Assembly: GCA_001566295.1 (NCBI GenBank)
Contig: KQ964248.1
Coordinates: 1 to 64,000 of the forward strand
Origin: Microdochium bolleyi
Taxonomy: Eukaryota; Ascomycota; Sordariomycetes; Xylariales; Microdochiaceae
Length of the DNA stretch: 64,000 nt
Direction: 5' to 3'
Notes under the pieces: generated by a model
What the model saw: only the letters and a program-made list of their open reading frames with translations
What the model was told of the DNA's origin: nothing
Databases searched by the model: none
Position numbers and translations under genes: made by a program
Part shown: piece by piece, positions 10,606-20,983 of the stretch
Position numbering within the stretch: the stretch's first letter is position 1
How the letters are laid out: each line of letters begins with the position of its first letter

Positions 10606-11963
10606 TCAACCCCGAGCAATGTGCCTGAGCACCTTGAGTATGACGTTGAAAAGCAGCCCGAATGCCCCAAGCATGGTAAAGATCTTGACAAACTCCCACC
10701 CGTACTTTGTGCGTACTTCTGTCTCGATGTGGCCCTTGATGCCCGCCCCGTTCGAAGGAAACCGGCCGCTGGCCATGTACTGCTCCATTAGCTCGTCCTT
10801 CTCTGCCCATACCTTACGCATCCAGGCATCAAACTCTTCGGCTGTGTCAAGCGGGATGTCCGCGACAGCGAACCGCCTCCAGTAGAAGTTGACAGATTTT
10901 GGTGGTCGCCCTTGGAAATATGTGCTCGACAGGCTAAAGAAATCCTCTCCATATTTGCCACGGCTGGTTTACGTCAGAATGCAGCTCTAAGCCATGGAAT
11001 GTGATGGTGCCCTGAGAAAGCACGATGGGGATAACTCACGGGATGCCCTCATAAGCCACCGTACAATCATACACGTAGTCCACAGTGCCCTTGAGCTCTG
11101 TCAGGCAGAAATACATGCCCGTGCTCCGTGGTAGCATGAGATGCTGCAAGTCTATCTGCCCTGACTTTGCGGCCCACGCGGCCGACTTCTTCCGACCGTT
11201 GCCCGACAGATTAGTGCCCTCCGGGAAGAGCAGCAGCCACATGGGGTTCTGATACTTTGTACCATCTGGCTTTTCGTGCTCCATCTTGAGCTTTCCGAGG
11301 CGGTGCGCTAGGCGAGGGCGGTCTGTGGCCATCTTGCGCGACATGAAGATGAAGCTCAAGAACATGCAGCCGGGCCCAATGAAGGGGATCCACTTGAGCG
11401 ACTCCTTGAGGATGATGTAGATGTGGCCATGCATCTGGGGGTTGTTGGTGTAGCCCACCCACCAGAGATAGAGCCAGTCCGTGTAGATCTGGTGGTTTGC
11501 TATGAGCACGAGGCGTTCTGGAAACGAGCACTCGATGCGGCCGTCTGGGGTGATACTGAGCTGGGCCGCGACGGAGGCGTCCCCGCTGACCCTGATGACC
11601 GTGGGCGCCCACCACTGTGTCATGGTCGTTGTCAAGAGGCCGAAGTTTGCCTTGGTGAGGCTCATGTAGGCATAGTAGAGCTCCTTGTTGATGAAGTACA
11701 GCGGGGAGCCCAGGATCTGAGTGATGTGGGTTCTGCAGCAGGATGGTGAGTGAGGGATGCTTCACGACGACAACGGCGACGACTGGGAACACGTACACAA
11801 CAATGCCCGACATGAAATAGACGGAGAATGTAAAGGCACGCAGATAGCTCCGGAACCGACCATACTTGGCTTTGCCGGACGGGTGAAGGAAGTCGGCGGC
11901 TGGCTGAGGCTCGGACACCTTGTTGAGGGCAGTCCTCTGCCGCAGCTCACTGGTGACGGCCAT
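10606..11963 (-). CDS. Lysophospholipid acyltransferase (PlsC/LPLAT family, AGPAT-like membrane protein)
   Basis: It should transfer an acyl chain to a lysophospholipid in the ER membrane. Exons 11963-11766, 11716-11040 and 10963-10606 give 410 aa. The first intron is only 49 nt, the second 76 nt. An N-terminal hydrophobic segment (TFSVYFMSGIVVYVFPVVAVV, about 45-66) precedes ILGSPLYFINKELYYAY. The acyltransferase box NHQIYTDWLYLWW supplies the His-x4-Asp pair, followed by GPGCMFLSFIFMSRK and the FPEGTN phosphate-binding block. A C-terminal region with a hydrophobic helix (FVKIFTMLGAFGLLFNVILK) ends the protein. This layout matches fungal/yeast Cst26-YDR018C-type and AGPAT3/5-type enzymes. 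The acceptor lipid cannot be told. Confidence 0.88.
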
Positions 11964-12912
11964 GATGGTGTGACGGCCGATCGAGCTCTAGTTGTGTTGG
12001 TGAGTGACCTTTTCGGGGGGCCGACTGTCGTGCTCGGCGATCTTTTAGCTGATCGAGTCTGACAGGGCAGAGTGGTGAAGTGGGGTGGCGGGGGTGTGAT
12101 GTGACTGGGAGTTCGATGAGGCCCGAGGTGTGACGGTCCTGCAGAGACGTACAGCACCGGCGATGGTAGGCGTAAGCAGCTGAAAGCCTTCGATGTCAGC
12201 CCTGGAGAGCGGGCACGCGACCGGCGTGGGCGTGATAGGGTTTAGCAAGCGACTGGGCCGGCTGGGCAAAGCAGGGCAGATGACCTTTCGGATGTGGTGG
12301 AAGGCGCGATGACGGATTGGATGGGAATGTGGGGGAACACTGGATGCACGCAAGCTCCGTAGCGCCATCGAGACGGGCAGCAGGCAGCACAGAGCAGAAT
12401 TGCATGTGCTCGGCTTGAAGCAGCTGCACAGCACTGCCTTCTGCGGTCAATAATGCATTTCTTGAAACGGCAGCCTTTACGCAGAGCGGAGGCAACCGTG
12501 TACCCGTACAAGGCCACCCATGGATGTTTGGAAACAGGCAACAGCAGTTGTCAGCGGCCTTCGAGAAGCAGCGCGGCTGATTATGGTGCAACCTTGGGGC
12601 CATCCCTGTCCCGTCGCCGACGCAGCAGCAATCTCGACAGGACTCTCGATGCCCTCTACCAAACGCAACATGCTCCGAGATTGACAGATTAGCACGAGGG
12701 TGTCGCGGCCGCGCGTGCCGAGATGCGTGCAGAGAGAGTGGACCCTGCCGAGGCAGGTCTCGCAGATTTCGTCTCGGCGGCATCTGAAGATGCATCACGG
12801 GCTCCACAGTCACGTCAACCAGCGACTCCGGGAACTGCAAGACCTCGCTGCTGCCGCCGTCGCCGACACAGCTGCCGTGACAAGAGCCTGTTCGAAGCAC
12901 CCGCAGTCGACA
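11964..12912. other. Divergent promoter region between acyltransferase and lipid-droplet hydrolase
   Basis: About 950 bp between two start codons of lipid-related genes. A stretch open in several frames runs through it because of high GC, but none carries domain signals. The frame leading into the hydrolase from 12700 is open, so a longer N-terminus of that protein cannot be excluded. Confidence 0.5.
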
Positions 12913-14314
12913 ATGCCGGCCCCACCGCAGCACATCAGCCTGCCCCCGGGCCCGGCCACAGGCCCCGATCCGACCCGGCATGTTCTCATCTACATGATCT
13001 CCGGCAATCCAGGCCTCATAGGCTTCTACCGGCCCTTCCTCTCCACACTCCGACAGCTGCTGGACGACGATGGCAGTCTCGCCGTCTCCCGAGGGGGTTC
13101 AATCGCGCCAGCGGCAGCGCGCTTCCACATCTACGGCCAGGACCTCGCCGGCTTCAGCGACGCTGACCACGATGCGCCCTTCTCCGTGACCGCCAACCCG
13201 CCGCGCGATCTCGAGTTCCAGATCCGGCATACGCAGAGAACTTTGCAGGGGCTCTGCGTAGACCGCAGGGACGGCACTCTGCGAAGCACCACGCAACACG
13301 GCCCGCCGGCGTCCCCGGTCGAAATCTCCGAATCGGCAAGCAACACCCTCCCCTTCACCGACATCGTCCTCATCGGGCACTCCGTCGGCTCGTACATCGC
13401 CCTCGAGCTCTTCCACCGCAACCTCGCCCACCGCCACGCACCCTCACTGTCCCAGGATGCCACTAAAAACCCACGTCTGCCCCTCCGCTCCGCGTTCCTC
13501 CTGTTCCCCACGATCACAAATATCGCCCACTCCCCCTCGGGCCAGAAGCTCAACTTCCTGCGCCAGCTGCCCCTCCTCGGCAGCAACATATACCGCATCG
13601 CCCGCGGCCTCCTCTCCCTGCTGCCCCGCGCTGCAGTGTCATGGATCGTTGCCTCGGTCCTCAAGTTCCCGCCACACGCGGCAGAGGTGCTGATCCCGTG
13701 GCTCAAGTCACGCGACGGCGTCTGGCAGGCGCTGCACATGGGGATGGACGAGATGAAGGTCATCGGGCCAGACCGCTGGGATCGTGAGCTGTGGGAGATC
13801 GAGGCACAGGCCGAGGCAGAGGCAGAGATGGAGGTGGACGCTGCCCAACGGCTTGCGTCGTCGTCGTCGTCGTCATCGAGGACGGCAGCGGCACCTCTGC
13901 CAAAGTTCTTCTTCCTCTTCGGCCAGAACGACCACTGGGTCGCGGACCACTGCCGGGACGAGTTCATCGCCCAGCGCACCGGCGGCACCAAGGAGCACGA
14001 TAATAGCAACGACAAACACAACAACCACGACACATCGACCACCGCCCGGATTGTCGTGGACGAGGGCAGGCTCCCCCACGCATTCTGCATCCGTAAGTTT
14101 TTCCCTACCTCTTCTCTCCCCAGTGGTCAAACCCAAACGCGCGGCAACCGTCCCGTCAGGTGGCCTTGCGTGACGTCTCTCCCACCGAGTTGGCTCCCAA
14201 GCCAGGCATCAATGCATGAGCTAACTCCGACCGGCATGGCTGCATGTAGACCACAGCGAGACGGTGGCGAGCAAGGTACACCTCTGGCTGCGCGAGCTGT
14301 ACCCGGCAGCTTGA
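12913..14314 (+). CDS. Lipid droplet-associated serine hydrolase (LDAH family, alpha/beta hydrolase)
   Basis: It is likely a lipid-droplet esterase/lipase-like hydrolase. Exons 12913-14092 and 14250-14314 (157-nt intron) encode 414 aa. The family block HVLIYMISGNPGLIGFYRPF lies near residues 20-40, and the nucleophile Ser157 is in LIGHSVGSYIA. FFLFGQNDHWV near the C-terminus supplies the acid region, and the catalytic His lies in LPHAFCIHHSETVASKV. That His-rich block is completed only by splicing into exon 2, which supports the intron. Two low-complexity inserts occur: a Ser run from repeated TCG codons (about 13855-13885) and an Asn/His/Thr-rich stretch (about 14005-14040). The ATG at 12913 was chosen because homologous sequence starts just after it. 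It is convergent with the GEL gene. Confidence 0.87.
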
Positions 14315-14917
14315 AAAGGCTGGGCGTCGGAAGAGTCGATTCCACCAACGTAACGTTCTAGCGGAGCCGAAAAGGGGGCCAGCCGCCAAGGCAGACGTGG
14401 AAAACACTACTTCATGCGTTTGGACGGGACGCGAGGCCAGCAAAGAAGGTCATGAATACAAGAAGACCCATTGGCACAATCACAACTCCGTGTATCCGTG
14501 CGACGTAGACACATCGAAGTGCCGAGAATTGATCGTAGTACCACGTACACACAATCCAGGCACACACATAGAATCAGGCAGCACAGCACAAAGACACGAC
14601 GTGATGGCCAATATGCCAAAAATGAATTGGACGGACGCTGTTGGTCTATTACAATATCAGAGTAACCTAGCTTAAAGAAAAGATGGACTACCTGCCGGCT
14701 GGCCCAAGGCATGGACGACCCCGGCCAGCAACTGCTCATAAATGTGTGGTATCTCACATATGTACATTGCCCCCGGCCAGGCACAGGTGGTAACTGGCCC
14801 AACCACATTTTCTTCCACGGAAACATCTCGCTATAAATGCCACGGAAGCCAAGTAAACAAAAGACAATCCCGATAACCTCGAGCACGAAGCCCAACAAGA
14901 AATGCGAGTTGTTTGCC
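14315..14917. other. Intergenic region between convergent hydrolase and GEL genes
   Basis: About 600 bp that should hold both 3' UTRs. Frames here are short and mutually overlapping. Nothing else is recognised. Confidence 0.5.
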
Positions 14918-16611
14918 TTACAAGGCAACCATACCAGCGCCGACAGCCATGGCACCCATAACCCAGGCGCCCATAGCCAGCGAGCCGGCGGACAGCATGC
15001 TGCCCATGGGCATGGTGCGGGGGGCGGCGTTGCCAGTGGAGCTGCTGGTGGTGGAGCCAGCGGTGGCGGTGGCCGCCGCCGACGCGGCAGCGTTGGCAAC
15101 CTGGAGCTTGGCAGCGCAAGACTGGGCCGGGCTAGGGTTGGAGACAACCTGGGCGGCACCCTTGAAGTCACAGGCGGAAGCACTGCTGCCCTGGTTTGCG
15201 TAGTCTGGTACAGAATGTCAGCATGTGATCACGGGACGGATGAGAATCATGTTAACTCACAGGCATCGAGGACAACGGCGAGCTGCTCCTTGGGGTTGCA
15301 CATGAGGTAGGGGCCGTAGACACCCTTCTCGGTATCCTTCTTGAGGCCGGCGCAAGCCTTGGGGTCCTTGTCGCAGATGAAGTTGAAGATCGGGCCGTAG
15401 TCCTTGGCGTCAAGCTTGTCGGACTGGCGGCACTTGGCAGCATTGTAGGCGCACGTGCAGATGTCAGCATCGGGGGTGGGGGGCAGAGAGCTGCCGGTGA
15501 CCTTCCAGTTGCTTCCGACGTTGGGGCAGGCCTGAGGGGTGTTGGTCGGCTGGTAAGCGGCCATCTGAGCGATGGTAGGGTCGATCTTCTTCATCTGAGA
15601 CTCGAGGGCCTTGAAGTTCTTCATCGGCTCGGCCTTGCCACCGCTGATCTTGACAAGACCGTAGTCGTTGGTCTCCTGCTGGAACTTGAAGACGATACCA
15701 CCGCTGAAGACATCGGTCATCTGCTTGGAGTAGATGGCGAGGGTGTCCTCGAACAGGCGGCCCTCGGCACCGCCAACAGTGTTGCAGCCGTACTCGGCGA
15801 AGAAGACGGGGACAGAGTAGTTGGCGAAGAACTTGGTCTGGACGTCGTAGCCGGACTCCTGGAAGCTGCTCTTGCCGCACCACGAGTAGATGTTGTAACC
15901 CCAGAAGTCGATGGAGTTCTCCTGCTTGCCGCAGTTGAAGTACTGAGCCATCTCAGCACGGATCTCGGCATCGTCGTTAGAGGCATAGCCGACACCCATC
16001 CAGCGGTGGCCAGCGTCCATCTTCTTCTTGATGTAGGCCTTGGAGTCACGCGTAGCAGCCTTGACGAAGGCGGAGGCATCTGTGTTGGTGTTGTTGTTGG
16101 TGACCTCGTTGCCGGAGAGGAAACCGAGGACGTTGTCGAACTTGCCGAGCTCGTCAATGACGGCCTTGTAGCGGTTGAAGAGCTCGACGTTCCAGGCAGG
16201 GGCGTCACGCTTGATGGAGAGGGACGGGTTGCCCAGGTCGGCAAGGACGTAGATGCCGGCCTGCTCAAGGAGCTTCATGCAGGCGGTGTGGTCCTTGGTC
16301 GGGTCAATAGCGTAAGTGCGAATAACGTTGGTGCCGAGGCGGGCGAGCAGCGGGACGTCGCGCTGGCAGACCTTGGCGTCGGCGAGGGGGTCGATGATCT
16401 TGGCATCCGGATCGGGCTCGAAGCCGTAGCGCTTGACGAGGGCGTTGCGCTCGCCAGCACCGACCTCGGACTGGTAGGCAATGCCCTTGACGTAGAACTG
16501 GGTGCCGTTGTTGTAGAAGAACTTGGTGCCCTTCATGACAATGGGCTCGATGGCGGCGAGGGCGGAGCCGGCGACGGCAGCCGCGGCCAGGGTAGACTTG
16601 AAGTTGACCAT
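14918..16611 (-). CDS. gel1: GPI-anchored 1,3-beta-glucanosyltransferase (GH72 with CBM43/X8), Gel1/Gas1 family
   Basis: This cell-surface enzyme cuts beta-1,3-glucan chains and transfers the new end onto another chain, elongating wall glucan. Exons 16611-15261 and 15204-14918 (56-nt intron) give 545 aa. Residues 1-20 (MVNFKSTLAAAAVAGSALAA) form a signal peptide. The GH72 domain contains the acid/base Glu169 in LSGNEV and the nucleophile Glu273 in FAEYG. A Cys-rich CBM43/X8 module spans about residues 375-470 (ICTCAYNAAKC, FNFICDKDPKAC, YLMCNP) and is split by the intron. A short Ala/Thr/Ser linker leads to a hydrophobic C-terminus (AGSLAMGAWVMGAMAVGAGM), the GPI-attachment signal. The leader upstream of the ATG is rich in CATCAAC/ACAACC, as in highly expressed Sordariomycete genes. 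The exact paralogue is uncertain. Confidence 0.93.
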
Positions 16612-19600
16612 TTTCGCGGTTGATGGTTGTGTTGATGGAGTAGAAGTCGTCGGTGAGGATTGAAGTGGTAAAAGAGTAGCTGGTGGATGGGCAAAAAGAG
16701 CCTGAGAGAGTGACTAGAAGCTGTGATAGCGCTGCGGAAGCTGGACAAACAGATGCGAGAGCGAGGGCGTGCGAGGCGATGGAAACCTGCTAGCAGTTCC
16801 CACGGCCTGTTGTATTAGGAGTCGAGCAACCGGAACGAGACGGAAGAAACGGGACAAGAACTAGTGCGATGGAGGTTCGCACGACGACAATGGTGAAGGA
16901 GTGGTACGAGGTCGGGAAGAAAGCAAGAGAGGCAGCAGGCCGGGAAGGCGCGAGGAAAAGGGAATCGCGACTGCGGGTGTGTGGGGCCCGGGGGCGAGGC
17001 AGGCGGCGGGCGCCAAGAGTCCAAGGAGGGCCGGGAGGGGCCAGGGGTGCGAGCACAGAGGCTCCCAAGGGCTGCTGCTGGCCACTCAGCGCTCGGGGAG
17101 CGCCACTGGCGGGGCGCCCCTTGCCGGGATCTGCTGCAGGAACAGGAGCAACATCTGGGCACTCGTGACAGGGCGCGAATGAGACGCAACGGCGAGGTCG
17201 AGGTCCCTCGCCGTGCTGCCGCTACCCAGCACTGCCCGCCTGCCACGACTGCTGCCATGGCCCTTGGCCCCTGAGCTGCTCCTCTGTACAAACCATCGAG
17301 GCGAGCCGAAAAGGGGTCACTTCTGCCCTGCACTGCCCCGTTCCAGCCCAGGGCCATTGAGGTATTACGTGTGGTCCCGCTGCCAGTCCACTCTTCATCA
17401 AGCTGTGGCAGTTCATCGACATTCTGGACCACAAAACAGCACGCGTCAGCCTCGTCGCCAGACTCAGACTCTGGACTTCAGCAATCGAGCAAGACGTCAA
17501 GTGCATGCCCTGAGATGGTGATCTGCCTGCTCCAGTCGGCCCCTTTGGGTCTCGAGACAACTGCTCCCTCTCGAGCCTCCTTCCGCAGTGTCTCGCCTGC
17601 ACCGCCTGCCCCGCCCGTCTCAGCACCTTGGCTGACAAGGTCCAGAGCTGCTGGAATGAGCCCAGTCATCATCGCGACTTGGCAGGCTCGGCTGCCAGTC
17701 TGGGACGATCTCCAAACAGCCTTCGCCAAGCAAGCACCACTGCCGGCCAAGAACCACTGTTTTGAGTACTCGCTGGAGCCCATGGATCTGCATCGACACC
17801 GTAGACGCGCGTATGCGACCCGCAGTGTGCTCGACAGGATGTGCAGACATATCTCAATCTCCCGGCTCGCGGACCTGCGGCTCATCATCTGATGAGCACT
17901 CCCATTGTGTTGTGCAGCCCGCGACATTGACGTCAAATTGGACCTCCGAAGCTCCCGCCGCCCACCTGACCCCATCAAGCGTCAAAGCTGCCACCGCTCC
18001 GGCTGGCACGCAGGACACGCGGATTCTCAAACGCCACATGATCCACCTGGGCACACTTTGTTTTCGAGGTTATTATTAGCTCGTGGGCATCCTCGTGTTC
18101 AACTGACCATCAGGAGTCGGGGACGACAGGACTCGCGCGTGTACCAGCCGCGCGCCCGTCGTATCCCAGATAGGGAATACCTACTACCATGGGCCAAAGG
18201 GCAAATGCTACTCTGTAATTGCACATGTCGCAATCTCGAGGCCACAATCAAGATTACTGTAAAGTACGCAAAAGCATGCACTGTGCTTGCTGTGGATGGT
18301 GTGCACAGTGTGGCCGTTCGCAGAATAGCAATATCGGCACGTTGTTCAGCGCGGACAATGCATTGTCCACGTGCGTCAGAGTCAGATCAATTTAATTTCG
18401 AGCTTAAAGGATCAACGACAATCGGACCGGTGCCAGCCTGGTGATCATCCAAGCCGCAGCCGATCACCGAGTATGAAGCACTGTTGGCAAGAAGCGAGAT
18501 GGTGTGCGATTGCCTGCGATGTTGCGATTGTCGGATGAAGCCTGTCTCGGAATGCACACGACGAAACCACAATAATCGCCATCAGACCTCCTCGCGCCAA
18601 AGCCCAGATGCACCTGTGTACAACAACAACAATTACTACTACCTCATTGCTTTGGGTTCGTATCGTTTGTGGACGCTCTCTGATCAGGCCGTGAGCCGAG
18701 ACAGAAATGACATGTTCGGGCTGCCAGGAGCTCATGGTATCTCCCTTTGGGCAGACACCTCGGTGCTGGTCACAGGTATCCGCCATTGCCCTCGGGGTAC
18801 TCGTTGAGATTTGAGGAGCCACTGATGGCCATGCTCAGGTCATGCTCAGCTGAGGACTGCCGACAGCGATTGAATGGCGAGATGTATCTGATGCGAGACC
18901 TCGACGTGTACCGATATGGGTTTCCGTAGGGCTGGCATGGGCATCAGTCGATCGAGAAAGTTGCCTCCGTAGTGTGATCCCCCCCCCCCCCTCTTTCCCT
19001 CTTGCGACTCTTGCTACTGCTGCTGTGAGCACACGTCGCACGGCAGGGCACCTAGTGACTTCGGCCAAAGACCTTGAAGTATACCGAGCCGAGCCCGACG
19101 AGGAGGCTCTCCCACAGCCCGTGCAGCCCGCGTGCGATGGAGCCGATCGGTCCGCTACCCATCGTGAATATCGACGAGGGTGAAAATTGCTGGTGACCGT
19201 CAGAAGTCTCGGATGAACGGTACTACGTGCCGGACGGGCGCTCCCGTTTGTTTCTGGCTCGCTATACTCGTAGCTTTTGCTTGATGCGAAGAGGCTCTGG
19301 TTTTGCTGTTGCCCTGCGTCGGTGGAGTCGTGAGTGTCGTTGATTTAATTGAAGCTGAAAAAAACAAGAGCTGTCGCTAGATATCGTGTACGGTTGGGTG
19401 CTCTGCAGCATCGAGGAAACACGAAACATGAACAAGAAGAAATCAGAAGAGCGGCAGTAATAAACTGGTCAATCAACCAGCCAAGAGTCGGGAACGTCAA
19501 CAGCGGCTTGCAGCTTGCAGTAGGCAGGCAGACACGGGAACATCTCCGCAAACTGTTCGCTCACAATGACGTTCTCTCCAAGTCATCACCCCCCCCCCCT

Positions 19601-20983
19601 TCTCCTTCCGTCTAAGACCCGGCTCCCGACCTGCATCTTCGCCTTGCATCACGCGAGCGTCTGACTCGTCTCGCGGCATTGTGCAGCTGCAGCATGCAGG
19701 CTGCAGCTCTCCCCCCATCCACTGAGCCCACGCGTCTGGATGCGAACTGCTGCACTGTCATCAACGCCCGCATCGTCGGACGTCAAGCTATTTTTGTTTT
19801 GTTTTGTTCCCACCTCCCAGGTAAGGAGGGATGGTCCTGCACTGAACGCCGAAGCGCACGGCATCTTCCCCCGTGTGGCTAAGGCCAATCCAGGCATGTA
19901 TCCTCCCAGCATTGCTTCCCTCTGGTCGTGCCGCCTGTGGAGAGGGCGAGCATCCTGCACCCCCCACCACCTCAGCACTTCTTCCTAGACCCAGAGCAGG
20001 TGCACATGCGGACAGAGAACCACCCAGACAGAACACCTCACCAGGCTCGTCAGGCCGGAACAGCACATACCTAACGCAAGTTCTCCTTCGACCGAGATGC
20101 TACCACGCAAGGGAAGGATACAAACGATCTCCTCTTCTCATCCGTGTGTGCCGAGAAGCAACAGAAACGAATTACAACGGGTGTATTGCACTGGTGCCGT
20201 CATCCTGACTGCATGCCAAGAGATGTGCGGGGGCGGAGGTTTGAGGTCGAGTTTCCAGAGAGCGGAGGTGTGAATACAACATGTGTCGCAAAGGTAGGTA
20301 AGTACATACTGCGTAAGTCCGGTATCAGCAGAAGCCTTGCGGTGATCACGACCGAGTCGGGAGGAGGGGACCGCACAAAAAGGGCGGGATTGTCGTGATT
20401 GGTGACCAGAATCTGTGTGTGCTTGCTTTCCAGTGTTTGTGAATAGGTCGAAGCCTTGCGAGGTACCACCACACACACATCGTGGATTGCGGGATGATAT
20501 CTGCAGACGTGCGGGGTGGGGAGCACAAATGCGCCCTCGCGCCAGCACATGAGGGAGGTAGCCAGACTCTCTGAAGGTTGTGGTGAAGACTAGACGACAG
20601 TGGCCAAAGAAGAACTAGAGTGTACTGATCTTGTCATGAATAAACAGAGGGTTGTGAATAGTACATTTATGGGCTTTATGTACACGACTTGGAGATGGCG
20701 CAAGTTGTCAAATGCTTTCATTGTTCTAAATGTCAGAAAGACCAACTGGACCGACCAAACTCCCAGAAAAAAAACCAAAACAGACTAAAAATACTCCCAA
20801 TAAATTCCTGATGAAACCTGCGAACCCCTTCCGTGTAGCCAACGCCAGATCTTATCACAGACATGATTGTTTGACACATTGAGTCGTGTTTGGTGCCCTC
20901 AACGTGAGTGGAACTAGAAATATTTGAATGATCTGTGGGCAGCCCATCCGCGCAACCGCTGCCCACGGGCTCATTCGTCCTTA
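16612..20983. other. 4.4-kb gene-poor region
   Basis: It includes the pyrimidine-rich leader and promoter of the GEL gene (16612 to about 17200 on the - strand). Further on are two poly-C tracts (13 C at 18979-18991; about 11 C near 19589) and many short overlapping frames. None has a domain, splice-consistent extension or coding-like composition. The end near 20600-20980 is A/T-rich and probably the 3' UTR of the downstream - strand regulator. Confidence 0.5.

Noticed and set aside
16815..17432. 205-codon open frame upstream of the GEL gene
   Set aside because: Pro/Ser/Arg-rich translation of a pyrimidine-rich promoter/leader. No conserved block.
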